NCBI RefSeq assembly: GCF_025660475.1
Contig: NZ_JAOUSF010000001.1
Location: 372,001 to 436,000 of the forward strand
Reading direction: 5' to 3'
DNA: 64,000 nucleotides
Source: Perspicuibacillus lycopersici
GTDB lineage: Bacteria; Bacillota; Bacilli; Bacillales; Caldibacillaceae
Shown here: one piece after another, positions 1-8,876 of the stretch
Numbering within the stretch: the first letter of the stretch is position 1
How the letters are laid out: every line of letters begins with the position of its first letter
Notes under the pieces: generated by a model
Database searches by the model: none
The model's input: the letters and a program-made list of their open reading frames with translations, nothing else
What the model was told of the DNA's origin: nothing
Program-made: the position numbers and the translations under genes

Positions 1-1355
1 AAGTCCATGAACCATCAATGGACGAAGCAACTACTATATTAATGGGGTTAAAACCAAAATACGAGGAGTATCATCAAGTAAAATTCACAGATGAAGCCAT
101 TCGCGCATGTGTGTCACTATCCCATCGTTATATACAAGATAGATATTTACCTGATAAAGCAATTGATTTATTAGATGAAGCAGGTTCAAAAGTAAATTTA
201 GAAAATCCAAATTTATCTAATGCTTTAATAGATGAACGCCTAAAACAAATTGAAATGGAAAAAAACCAAGCATTACAAACAGAAAACTATGAGCTGGCAG
301 CAAAATTACGTAATGAAGAATTAACACTAGAAAAACAACGTGCATCTTCACTAGCAGAGAAGCAACCAGTTGTTGATGTACAAATGATCCACAAAATTCT
401 CGAAGAAAAAACCGGTATTCCAGTAGGGAAAATCCAAGCAGACGAACAACAAAAATTACAGCATTTAGAAGAAAACTTAAATGCAAAAGTCATTGGACAA
501 AAAGAAGCTGTACATGCTGTGTCAAAAGCTATTCGTCGGAGTCGTGCAGGATTAAAACCAAAAAATCGCCCGATTGGATCTTTCCTTTTTGTAGGACCTA
601 CCGGGGTAGGTAAAACAGAATTATCGAAAACACTCGCTGAACAAATTTTCGGCTCAGAAGATGCAATGATTCGTCTTGACATGAGTGAGTACATGGAGAA
701 ACATAGTATTTCAAAACTTATTGGTTCTCCTCCAGGATATGTTGGCCATGAGGAAGCAGGGCAATTAACAGAAAGAGTACGTCGAAACCCGTACAGCCTA
801 CTTTTATTAGATGAAATTGAAAAAGCACATCCTGATGTAATGCATATGTTTTTACAAATTCTTGAGGATGGTCGTTTAACAGATAGCCAAGGACGTACCG
901 TAAGCTTTAAAGATACTATCATCATAATGACAAGTAACGCAGGTGTCGAACATAAAGACATCCGTGTTGGTTTTGGAAATACGCAAGACGAAGATACTAA
1001 AACAGTAGTAACAAACTTACGCGATTTCTTCAAACCAGAATTTTTAAACCGATTCGATAGTATCGTTTCTTTTAAATCATTAGAAAAAGAACAATTACTT
1101 CAAATTGTTGATTTAATGCTAAAACAATTAAACGAACAATTAGCGGAAAATAATTTACAGATTGAGATTTCGAATGAAGTAAAGGAAAAAATTGTTGAGC
1201 TTGGATATAACCCATCATTTGGCGCACGTCCATTACGTCGAACAATCCAAGAGCATTTGGAAGATTCTATTGCAGACTATGTTTTAGATCACCCAGAAAT
1301 CAATCAACTAACCGCAACTGTTGTAAATGATAAAATTGTTATTGTAAATAAATAA
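1..1355 (+). CDS. clpE: ATP-dependent Clp protease ATPase subunit ClpE (3' part)
   Basis: The reading frame is open to the left edge, so the N-terminus (zinc finger and most of the first AAA module) lies outside. Visible from the ATG at 18: the end of AAA-1, a UVR-type helical linker at about residues 70-108 ([13 protein letters not shown]), then AAA-2 with Walker A GPTGVGKT at 193-200, Walker B LLLLDE at 261-266, and a ClpB D2-like C-terminal small domain containing [10 protein letters not shown]. ClpE unfolds substrates for ClpP under heat or protein-damage stress. The linker and C-terminal sequence resemble ClpE more than ClpC; the missing N-terminus would confirm this. A strong hairpin terminator follows. 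Confidence 0.9.
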   Translation, partial: VHEPSMDEATTILMGLKPKYEEYHQVKFTDEAIRACVSLSHRYIQDRYLPDKAIDLLDEAGSKVNLENPNLSNALIDERLKQIEMEKNQALQTENYELAAKLRNEELTLEKQRASSLAEKQPVVDVQMIHKILEEKTGIPVGKIQADEQQKLQHLEENLNAKVIGQKEAVHAVSKAIRRSRAGLKPKNRPIGSFLFVGPTGVGKTELSKTLAEQIFGSEDAMIRLDMSEYMEKHSISKLIGSPPGYVGHEEAGQLTERVRRNPYSLLLLDEIEKAHPDVMHMFLQILEDGRLTDSQGRTVSFKDTIIIMTSNAGVEHKDIRVGFGNTQDEDTKTVVTNLRDFFKPEFLNRFDSIVSFKSLEKEQLLQIVDLMLKQLNEQLAENNLQIEISNEVKEKIVELGYNPSFGARPLRRTIQEHLEDSIADYVLDHPEINQLTATVVNDKIVIVNK

Positions 1356-1397
1356 GGCTTCAGTTATATTTGGTCTCCTTTTATCCAAGAACTTAGA

Positions 1398-1430
1398 AAA
1401 AAAGCAGAGGTTAATTTCTCTGCTTTTTTC
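1398..1430 (+). terminator. Bidirectional intrinsic terminator between clpE and the convergent membrane gene
   Basis: An 8-bp stem AAGCAGAG/CTCTGCTT (1402-1409 with 1418-1425) is flanked by A-runs and T-runs on both sides, so it can end clpE on the plus strand and the gene starting at 1795 on the minus strand. Confidence 0.85.
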
Positions 1431-1441
1431 TTATTATTGTA

Positions 1442-1795
1442 CTAGTGAATTAAATAGTCTTTATAATAAATTAATGTAATTATTCCTGTAATAACGGTAT
1501 AGCTTAAGGCAACGTAGAATGCAATTGTCGGGTGGAAACTCCTTTTTTGTCTGTCCAGTTTTGTACGTACTTCCGTTGCCGCCCATTGTGAATCGTTGTT
1601 TGTACTCTGTAGTCTCGCATCTGTTAAATCGGACATAAATCCACCAGATGAATTAAAAAAATGTATAAAAATGGTTACCGCTAGACCCGCTAAAAATGAC
1701 CAATCGATAAAACGGGAACTAAATAATGTCGCAGCTCCCCAATTAACAAAAAGAATGATACCAACGCTAATAATTGCCCATACAATTTTCCTCAT
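1442..1795 (-). CDS. Small integral membrane protein, unknown function
   Basis: 117 residues. Hydrophobic segments lie at about residues 4-24, 30-48 and 92-112, with a polar central loop (STNNDSQWAATEVRTKLDRQKRS). AGGAGG lies 7 nt upstream of the ATG, so the start is firm. I do not recognise a characterised family. It is monocistronic between two terminators, so the neighbours do not suggest a role. Confidence 0.7.
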   Translation of the reverse strand: MRKIVWAIISVGIILFVNWGAATLFSSRFIDWSFLAGLAVTIFIHFFNSSGGFMSDLTDARLQSTNNDSQWAATEVRTKLDRQKRSFHPTIAFYVALSYTVITGIITLIYYKDYLIH

Positions 1796-1880
1796 ATATT
1801 TTCCTCCTTCTATGTTCCCTTTAACTTGATTCTACTATAAAATTTAAAATCATCATAATAGTATTGCAAATAATTAAATA

Positions 1881-1915
1881 AAAAATGATGTCAACAAATA
1901 GTGACATCATTTTTT
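1881..1915 (-). terminator. Intrinsic terminator of the oligoendopeptidase gene
   Basis: Long stem AAAAATGATGTCA (1881-1893) with TGACATCATTTTT (1902-1914) and an 8-nt loop. The T-tract on the minus strand follows the 1946-3640 gene. Confidence 0.85.
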
Positions 1916-1945
1916 ATTTGTTTATTTTGTTTTGCAATTTTTGAA

Positions 1946-3640
1946 TTAAAGCTTTGTATCGTCTACGGAATCTAACCAGTTTTCGATGACACCAATTACT
2001 GATTGCACACATCCATCTTCAAATGGGGAAATCAATCCAGCTGCCTCTACTAAATTTAAGAATGATTGACTACCACCTAATTTACATAAGCCTACATAAT
2101 CATCCCAAGCCTTTTCATGATTTTCCTGGGATTTTTTCCAAAATTGGAATGCACATATTTGTGCTAATGTGTAGTCAATATAATAAAATGGGGAGCTATA
2201 AATATGACCTTGACGTTGCCAATAACCACCATTTTCTAAGTATTCAAATCCATCATAATCTAAATGTGGTTTATATTTCTTCTCAATTTCTCGCCATGCT
2301 AGTTTTCTTTCAGTAGGTGTTGCTTCTGGATGCTCATACACCCAATGCTGGAATTCATCAACGGAAACACCATATGGCAAGAATAGAAGTGCACTAGATA
2401 AATGGGCGAATTTGTATTTATCAGTATCCTCTTTAAAGAATAACTCCATCCACGGATATGTAAAGAATTCCATACTCATCGAATGGATTTCACATGCCTC
2501 ATAAGTTGGGAAGCTGTATTCAGGTACCCCTAATTTTCTACTTAAATATACTTGGAAAGCATGTCCTGCTTCATGAGTCAATACGTCTATATCACCACTT
2601 GTACCGTTAAAATTCGAGAAAATAAATGGGGATTCATAGTCTTCAATAAACGTACAGTAGCCCCCACCAGCTTTTCCCTTTTTCGCTACAAGATCCATCA
2701 AATGATTATCTACCATATATTGGAAAAATTCATTTGTTTCAGAGGAAAGCTCTGCATACATTTTTTTCCCGTTTTCGATGATCCATTCTGGAGATCCTTT
2801 TGGTGTTGGGTTTCCAGTTAAAAAGTTTAATGGTTCATCATAATATTTTAACTGTTCTACACCAATCCGTTGTCTTTGGCGTTCCTTAAGCTTCGATGCA
2901 ATCGGAACGATATATTCTTTTACTTGATTGCGGAAATTTGCAACCATTTCTGCATTATAGTCTGTACGCATCATCCGATAATACGCAAGCTCCACAAAGT
3001 TTTTATAGCCTAACTGATTCGCAATTTCAGTACGAACTTTTACAAGTTCATCATAGATGCGATCAAGCTCTGCTTCATGCTCTACCATGAACCCAAAGCG
3101 TGCTTCATGTGCACGTTTGCGCATGTTACGGTCCTTCGATTCCATAAACGGCTGCATTTGCGCAAGCGTCCGTTCTTCGCCTTCAAATTCAATTTTTGCA
3201 GAAGCTAATAACTTAGTATATTCCGTTGTAAGCTTATTTTCCTTTTGTAATAAAGGAATAATTTCTGGTGAGAAGGATTTTAATTGGGATTCTGCTAAAG
3301 CGAATAACTGCTTACCAAATTTCTCTTCCAAGTCTACTCGGAATTTTGAATCGACAAGTGCCTTATAATAAGCGGTGATTAGCCCTTCTAACTCAGGAAA
3401 TACTTCATCCATATAATCCTTTTCCGCTTTATAAAACTCATCCTCTGTATTAATCGAATGACGGATGCTCACTAATGTCCCCATCGTTCCTACATTACGA
3501 CGAAGCTTGTTAATAGCTTCCATTGCTAATACTTGCCCCTCTAATGTACTTGCTTGATTAAATTGCTCAAGTAATGCTTGGAATTTTTTTTTCACATCCT
3601 CTATATTTGGACGTTCATATTTATACTCTTCAAATTTCAT
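1946..3640 (-). CDS. M3-family oligoendopeptidase (PepF-related)
   Basis: 564 residues, the usual size for this family. The zinc site is HEAGH at 356-360 in LTHEAGHAFQ, with the third ligand expected in the downstream EACEIHSMSMEF stretch (Glu384). An N-terminal helical region precedes the thermolysin-like fold. It hydrolyses short peptides in the cytoplasm without an obvious signal peptide. It looks closer to the M3 subgroup annotated as oligoendopeptidase but distinct from classical PepF; that assignment is from memory of the family. Monocistronic with its own terminator. Confidence 0.9.
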   Translation of the reverse strand: MKFEEYKYERPNIEDVKKKFQALLEQFNQASTLEGQVLAMEAINKLRRNVGTMGTLVSIRHSINTEDEFYKAEKDYMDEVFPELEGLITAYYKALVDSKFRVDLEEKFGKQLFALAESQLKSFSPEIIPLLQKENKLTTEYTKLLASAKIEFEGEERTLAQMQPFMESKDRNMRKRAHEARFGFMVEHEAELDRIYDELVKVRTEIANQLGYKNFVELAYYRMMRTDYNAEMVANFRNQVKEYIVPIASKLKERQRQRIGVEQLKYYDEPLNFLTGNPTPKGSPEWIIENGKKMYAELSSETNEFFQYMVDNHLMDLVAKKGKAGGGYCTFIEDYESPFIFSNFNGTSGDIDVLTHEAGHAFQVYLSRKLGVPEYSFPTYEACEIHSMSMEFFTYPWMELFFKEDTDKYKFAHLSSALLFLPYGVSVDEFQHWVYEHPEATPTERKLAWREIEKKYKPHLDYDGFEYLENGGYWQRQGHIYSSPFYYIDYTLAQICAFQFWKKSQENHEKAWDDYVGLCKLGGSQSFLNLVEAAGLISPFEDGCVQSVIGVIENWLDSVDDTKL

Positions 3641-3754
3641 TTGCCACCATCCTCGTTTGAAAAATTTAATTCTTTGTATATATTCGACAACTTTAGTAAT
3701 TTTCCTTTTTAAAATTCACTATCTAGTAAAAAAATTTCGGGACACTAATAAATT

Positions 3755-3797
3755 CAAAAAAAAAAAAAAAACACCCTGTCGGTCGATTAGGGTGTTC
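3755..3797 (-). terminator. Intrinsic terminator of the Spo0E-like gene
   Basis: Stem AACACCCT (3770-3777) with AGGGTGTT (3789-3796), followed on the minus strand by an uninterrupted T-run of about 15 bases (the A-run just before 3770). Confidence 0.85.
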
Positions 3798-3845
3798 TTC
3801 GCTAATTTACTTAATTTATAATTGATTAATCAATAGATGTCATTT

Positions 3846-4085
3846 TTAAGCATATAATTTACCTGGTCTAAGTGCTTCCTTTGTTTGGTATCCGAAAAAT
3901 GGTAATTTTTCTAATTCCATTTTACGAAAAAAGCGTTGATATTCATTGATCAGAAGGTCGAGTTCTTGGCTGTAGCGCAATGTTTTTTCACTGGTAAATC
4001 CATAAGTTTTGGCAGAAGCAATCATTAGCTCTCTCTTATTTTTAATCGCTGCTTTAATTTCTTCTATATCTCTTTCTGTTTTCAC
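3846..4085 (-). CDS. Spo0E-like aspartyl-phosphate phosphatase
   Basis: 79 residues if translation starts at the GTG at 4085-4083, which has AGGAGG at ideal spacing; the longer in-frame ATG at 4115 has none. The protein is a two-helix hairpin with the family signature SQELDLLINEYQ, preceded by SEKTLRYS. Family members dephosphorylate Spo0A-P directly and delay sporulation. The gene lies downstream of a PAS histidine kinase and ogt on the same strand, so a kinase and a phosphatase that may act on the same phosphorelay are neighbours. The specific target is inferred from the family. Confidence 0.8.
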   Translation of the reverse strand: MKTERDIEEIKAAIKNKRELMIASAKTYGFTSEKTLRYSQELDLLINEYQRFFRKMELEKLPFFGYQTKEALRPGKLYA

Positions 4086-4261
4086 TATTAAAATCCTCCT
4101 ACTTCTAACCCTCATTACTTTAAACGATTAATTAACTCACCAAGACATTATGGCAAATTTAAATTTCAAAGTAAATAGAATCGACAAAAGTAGACAAAAC
4201 ATTTTTATTTCTTGGAAAACCGACATTTTTCGCCACTTTCTGATCGGATAATAGTAGAATT

Positions 4262-4747
4262 TTACCGATTTCCTTCTAATTGTAACAGCTTTTCTTTTAT
4301 ATCGGTTCGGGTACCAGCATAGCCTGTTAATTTTCCATTTTTTCCAATCACACGATGACACGGAATGATAATCGGTAAATTATTTGCTCGATTTGCTTGT
4401 CCAATTGCTCGAACTGCTTTTGGATTTCCTATCTTCTCTGCAATAAATTGGTAGCTTCTTGTTTCCCCATATGGAATATTTAGCAGAGATTTCCACACTG
4501 ATTGTTGGAATACTGTCCCACCGAATGTAATCGGAAGCTCAAAGCTTCTTCGCTCCCTTGCAAAATATTCCTCTAATTGCTTTTTCGCTTCCAACAGTAT
4601 TCTATAGTTTCTACCATCCACTAATTCTCTTTGAACAGCCCACTCTTGAAAATCCTCCTCACCAAGAAATAACGCACAGATCTTTTCATCTGCTGCAACA
4701 ATATAGATTTTATCAATAGGGCTATCCATTTTACTGTAATATAACAA
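4262..4747 (-). CDS. ogt: Methylated-DNA--protein-cysteine methyltransferase
   Basis: 161 residues with the alkyl-acceptor motif PCHRV (Cys130) and the DNA-binding helix region VRAIGQANRANN just before it. It transfers alkyl groups from O6-alkylguanine irreversibly to the cysteine. The start is a TTG two bases after the stop of the upstream kinase; the site AGAGGA lies inside the last kinase codons, so the two genes are probably translationally coupled. A later ATG (residue 7) is possible. Confidence 0.9.
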   Translation of the reverse strand: MLYYSKMDSPIDKIYIVAADEKICALFLGEEDFQEWAVQRELVDGRNYRILLEAKKQLEEYFARERRSFELPITFGGTVFQQSVWKSLLNIPYGETRSYQFIAEKIGNPKAVRAIGQANRANNLPIIIPCHRVIGKNGKLTGYAGTRTDIKEKLLQLEGNR

Positions 4748-4749
4748 TA

Positions 4750-6636
4750 TTATTCCTCTTTCCTTTTCAATGGTAGAAGGATATGGAATACCGTTCCTTT
4801 TCCAATTTCACTTTCGACATCAATTCTACCACCATGTTCTTTCATAATTTTATAACTAACCATCAATCCTAAACCAGTTCCTTGCTCTTTTGTAGTATAA
4901 AATGGTTGGCCTAATATATGTAATTTTTCTTCTGGGATTCCTTGCCCTTGATCATGAATGGATATTCGAAGGTAATCATCCACGGTTTCATCCATTGAGA
5001 CTTTGATTGTACCGCCATTTCCCATTACTTCAATCGCATTTTTTACTATATTAATGAACACTTGCTTGATTTGGTTTGGCTCACAATAACAATTAATCAT
5101 TGGCTCGGTGAAATGTTTTTCAAATTGTATATTATCCATAAGTGCTTGTGCATGTAATAAATCGATCGTATCTTCCATTATTTGCACGACATTATAATCT
5201 TGATATTGAATGGCTTGTGGTTTTGCTAATACAAGGAATTCATTAACGATAACTTCTATACGATCTAGTTCTGCCATTATTATGTTAAAATACATTTCAT
5301 ACCCATCAATACTACTTCTTAATAATTGAATGAACCCTTTTAACGATGTCATTGGGTTGCGAATTTCATGGGCAATCCCCGCTGCCAGCTCCCCAACGAC
5401 ATTTAACATTTCCGATTTGCGCAATTGGTTTTCCATTTGAAGGCGATAGGTTATATCACGAAAAATTGTTAAATTTACTCCTGGGATAATATCCTTTTTC
5501 GAATAAAATTCCAAACTTTTTATAGATTGATCCTGTAATTGAATGTCCACAATATCTTGGTTATCGCCATATTTTAATGTTTGCTCAATAAAGTGAACAA
5601 AATTTTGATTTCCATATTTTTCTTCCGTGGTGATTTGCATCATTTGTTGCTGCACATTTGTCTCATAAACATTTAATATTTTTCTACCAACTACGTTAAT
5701 ATCCACGATAGATATCGGCAATGGAGTAGATTCAGTCTCATTTCTTATATCCAATGGTGTTTCACTTTTCCATAACAGCATTCCGTCAAGGGAACCGTGA
5801 AAAACATTTCGAAACTTCTCTTCACTTTTTTGTAAATTTAACTCGATTTCTCTTTTATCTGTTATATCACGCAATATCGATAGGTATAAACCATTGTATA
5901 CATTTGCACTTGCTGACATTTCAAATATTTTCGTTTCCCTTTCCCCGTTCAATTGAATTTCACCAAGGAAAGACCCAGTAGAAACTAGCTCATTCCAAAA
6001 TTTCTCATATTCATTTGTCCAGTTTTCGTTCACGAGAGTTGATAGCTGTAGAGTAACAAGCTCATCACGGCTAACACCGACACTATTACTAAAAGCAGGA
6101 TTTACATTGATGATTTTTCCATTTTCATCGAAAATAATTACTCCATCGATTATTTGATTGAAAAACTTATTAAACACCTCTAAATGTAATGAACATTCCC
6201 ATTCCAGTCGTTTCGTAGAGGTAATATCTTTAATAATAAAAATATCCGTATTTGGTAATATATCACTTAAAGCATAAAATTCAATATGCTTTACGATTCC
6301 ATCATTTAATTCTATTAACCACTCATCTGTTAATGTTCCTTGCTCTTGAATAAGATTATCCTGACGCTCTATTAATTCGACAGGATTCAAATATAAATAA
6401 TCATAAAGTGTTTTTGTAAGGAGAACATCTAGGTCCGTTTGGAAAAATTGACAGGCGGCAACATTCGCTCCTACAAATTGCTTCTTCCGATCTAGTAATA
6501 TCATTGGTTCCGGTGCAATATTATAGATTCTTTGAAAAAATTGAAGCTCTACTTCTAAACGTTTATTTTCCGCTTCAAGTTCATTAATTTTATCTTTCAA
6601 TTCGATTACATTAATGGAATAATTCATTTCCTTCAA
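4750..6636 (-). CDS. Multi-PAS sensor histidine kinase (sporulation-kinase type)
   Basis: About 628 residues from the TTG at 6636, which is preceded by AAGGAGG; an earlier in-frame TTG at 6657 overlaps that site and an ATG lies 3 codons later. There is no membrane segment, so it is a soluble cytoplasmic kinase. A short coiled coil (about 10-35) is followed by three PAS-like domains (about 35-145, 155-265, 275-400), then HisKA with GIAHEIRNPMTSLKGF (His423), the N box NIVKNAIE, the G1 box DQGQGI and the G2 box GTGLGL. The architecture and H-box resemble KinA/KinE, which feed phosphate into Spo0F. No response regulator is adjacent, as is typical of orphan sporulation kinases. Confidence 0.85.
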   Translation of the reverse strand: MKEMNYSINVIELKDKINELEAENKRLEVELQFFQRIYNIAPEPMILLDRKKQFVGANVAACQFFQTDLDVLLTKTLYDYLYLNPVELIERQDNLIQEQGTLTDEWLIELNDGIVKHIEFYALSDILPNTDIFIIKDITSTKRLEWECSLHLEVFNKFFNQIIDGVIIFDENGKIINVNPAFSNSVGVSRDELVTLQLSTLVNENWTNEYEKFWNELVSTGSFLGEIQLNGERETKIFEMSASANVYNGLYLSILRDITDKREIELNLQKSEEKFRNVFHGSLDGMLLWKSETPLDIRNETESTPLPISIVDINVVGRKILNVYETNVQQQMMQITTEEKYGNQNFVHFIEQTLKYGDNQDIVDIQLQDQSIKSLEFYSKKDIIPGVNLTIFRDITYRLQMENQLRKSEMLNVVGELAAGIAHEIRNPMTSLKGFIQLLRSSIDGYEMYFNIIMAELDRIEVIVNEFLVLAKPQAIQYQDYNVVQIMEDTIDLLHAQALMDNIQFEKHFTEPMINCYCEPNQIKQVFINIVKNAIEVMGNGGTIKVSMDETVDDYLRISIHDQGQGIPEEKLHILGQPFYTTKEQGTGLGLMVSYKIMKEHGGRIDVESEIGKGTVFHILLPLKRKEE

Positions 6637-6913
6637 CCCATTTCCCCTCCTTCGCAACCCTTTCCATCAGAAAACATTCGACAATTATGTGTCAAAATCC
6701 TTTTATTTCTTATATTTTACCAAAATACTACATTAAAATTATTTCATTTACTTGACATTCTTGAATATCATATGGAACATTTTGTTAATTATGGTAGAAT
6801 AATATAGTTTATTTCAGAAGAAATAGAGCTATATAATAATTACTTAATTTCACATAACGAAACAAATGATTCTCTATCGTAGTACTTATGTGTATGAAAT
6901 GGAGGAATTTCCT

Positions 6914-7933
6914 ATGAATAAACGGGATTTCTATTTCGATAACGCCAAATTTCTACTAATCTTTTTTGTCGTATTTGGCCATCTTATCCAATCCTTTACA
7001 AAAAATAATGATGTATTATATGCACTTTATAAAACAATTTATACGTTTCATATGCCTGCATTTATATTAATTTCCGGTCATTTCGCCAAAGGATTTCTAG
7101 AAAAGGACTATATTTGGAAGCTGATGAAAAAATTATTGTTTCCTTACATGCTCTTTCAATTGATTTATACAATCTATTATTATTTTTTACTGCACCAGCA
7201 ATCATTAGAGTTCAATTTATTAAACCCTGCATGGTCCCTATGGTTTTTAATTAGTTTATTTTGCTGGAATTTAATGCTACCTTTGTTTGCGAAAATGCGC
7301 CCATTAGCAGGCTTAATGCTTACCTTTATGATTGGTATTGCAATCGGCTATGTCGAATCCGTTGATAATTTTTTGAGCTTATCACGTACTTTTGTGTTCT
7401 TTCCGTTCTTTTTACTGGGATATCATTTAAGACGAGAGCATTTTCAAACGATAGCATCCAAGCAATATAAAATATTAGCGATAAGTATCGCGGTTTGTGC
7501 ATTTATTATCTTTTATTTCTATCCAATAATTGATGAAAAATGGTTATTGGGATCGAAGCCTTATGCCCAAATGGTTGCAGAAACTTCATTAGGTGCTACG
7601 CAACGACTAATTGTTTACTGTATCAGTTTAATCATGTCAACATGTTTTCTTGCTCTCGTGCCGAAACGAAAATATTCCTTTACGAAAATAGGGAAATATA
7701 CATTATATGTTTATTTACTACACGGATTTATCGTCAAATATTTCCGCCAATCAGTGGTCGAACAATGGTTAGCGGAGCACCATCTCGTGTGGATATTAGT
7801 AGTAGCTGCTTTAGCCGTCGTACTACTCCTTTCTAGTCCATTCATCCGCATCATAGCGCAGCCGCTCATAGAAATGAGTATTACCCGCTGGAAAAAAATA
7901 TGGAGACGTATAAGAAACGTCACTAATGCCTAA
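6914..7933 (+). CDS. Membrane acyltransferase, acyltransferase_3 family
   Basis: 339 residues from the ATG at 6914, preceded by GGAGG; in-frame codons upstream (from 6866) have no ribosome site. The N-terminus FDNAKFLLIFFVVFGH carries the catalytic-type His of the family, and about ten hydrophobic segments follow. Relatives (OafA, YrhL, YkrP-like) O-acetylate cell-surface sugars. No polysaccharide gene is adjacent, so the acceptor is unknown. A long hairpin terminator follows. Confidence 0.8.
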   Translation: MNKRDFYFDNAKFLLIFFVVFGHLIQSFTKNNDVLYALYKTIYTFHMPAFILISGHFAKGFLEKDYIWKLMKKLLFPYMLFQLIYTIYYYFLLHQQSLEFNLLNPAWSLWFLISLFCWNLMLPLFAKMRPLAGLMLTFMIGIAIGYVESVDNFLSLSRTFVFFPFFLLGYHLRREHFQTIASKQYKILAISIAVCAFIIFYFYPIIDEKWLLGSKPYAQMVAETSLGATQRLIVYCISLIMSTCFLALVPKRKYSFTKIGKYTLYVYLLHGFIVKYFRQSVVEQWLAEHHLVWILVVAALAVVLLLSSPFIRIIAQPLIEMSITRWKKIWRRIRNVTNA

Positions 7934-7968
7934 TTTCTTTGGATTAAAAAATATTGCCATAATAAACA

Positions 7969-8042
7969 GAGTGCGAAAGTTTGAACTGCCCATTGTATAC
8001 TAGACAGGGGAAGTTCAAACATCGCACTCTTATTTTTTTTAA
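7969..8042 (+). terminator. Long hairpin terminator after the acyltransferase gene
   Basis: AGAGTGCGA-AGTTTGAACTGCCC (7969-7992) pairs with GGG-AAGTTCAAAC-TCGCACTCT around a 15-nt loop, followed by a T-run to about 8040. Confidence 0.8.
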
Positions 8043-8141
8043 AAGTAATAAAATATTTAGAACGTAACAATTCATAACATGAATGTAAACGACCGTTAAT
8101 AGACTTTCGTTTGTTTCTATTCGATAATTGAATCAGGAGGT

Positions 8142-8531
8142 ATGAAAAATATGATAAATAGGAATTTGAAAAATTTACGAATACGCTACAAGCTGACTCA
8201 AGAGGAAGTGGCAGAACGCCTAAATGTATCTCGACAAGTCATTGCAAAATGAGAAAAAGGTGAATCCACCCCTGATATTCAGCATTGAGCACTGCTTACT
8301 AATTTAGCTGCTTGGCTTTCCGGGATTTGGATTGACTTAGATTTAGTTGGTGGTCTATTCAAGAATATTGCATACGCACTGCCGTTTGTACATGCAGTTG
8401 ATATGGGAAAAGCTACCATGAATGGTCAATACAGCGATATTTTTCCTCACCTCTTGTGGGTACTTGGGTATGCAGTCGGCTTATCCATACTTGCAATACT
8501 ATTATTTAAAAAGAAGATGAAGGCCGATTAA
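8142..8531 (+). pseudogene. Decayed XRE regulator fused to the C-terminus of an ABC-2 permease
   Basis: One frame reads through an XRE-type helix-turn-helix start (LRIRYKLTQEEVAERLNVSR), then hits TGA where a Trp is expected (before EKGES) and a second TGA before ALLTNLA. It continues in the same frame into a sequence typical of ABC-2 permease C-termini (IAYALPFVHAVDMGKA, then a hydrophobic segment, KKKMKAD). AGGAGG precedes the start. The structure suggests that a regulator-ABC transporter operon collapsed by an internal deletion that removed the ATPase and most of the permease, with point nonsense mutations afterwards. The family assignments are by eye. Confidence 0.75.
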
Positions 8532-8560
8532 ATCCATTCGGATTTGTTTCGATACTATGA

Positions 8561-8590
8561 AGAAAGGCGGTTATTCACCTTTCTTTTTTA
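8561..8590 (+). terminator. Intrinsic terminator after the decayed regulator/permease
   Basis: AGAAAGG (8561-8567) pairs with CCTTTCT (8578-8584), followed by TTTTT. It is the preserved end of the former operon. Confidence 0.65.
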
Positions 8591-8876
8591 TTATTTCAAA
8601 ATTCTTTAAAATAGCTCTTTTATTCCTTCCATTCCTCATTTATTATGAAAGTAATGCGATAATAGTGTTTTCTATAGAAATTACAATTTACCTCTCCACC
8701 TGCATTACCTACTAGATTTTGATCCAACATAATAATATAAATCCAGCTATAAAAATTAGAATCTTGGCTAAAATGAAAATATAGTTTTAACCTAATCTTA
8801 AATGATATCTCAGTAATATCTTAACTTACTCACCTATTGTTTTAAAGCTTATTCACTATGTTCAAAGGAGTCCCAT
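8591..8876. other. Non-coding gap before the radical SAM gene
   Basis: AT-rich sequence with no convincing frame of 30 or more codons that has a ribosome site. Its right end supplies the leader and AAGGAG site of the gene at 8877; I could not pick out a clear promoter. Confidence 0.5.

Noticed and set aside
287..1033. Long minus-strand open frame opposite clpE
   Set aside because: It is the antisense shadow of strongly conserved ClpE coding sequence, with Ser/Arg-rich non-protein-like composition and no ribosome site.
4137..4361. 74-codon minus-strand frame overlapping ogt
   Set aside because: Its first half is an out-of-frame reading of the conserved end of ogt, and the rest is intergenic.
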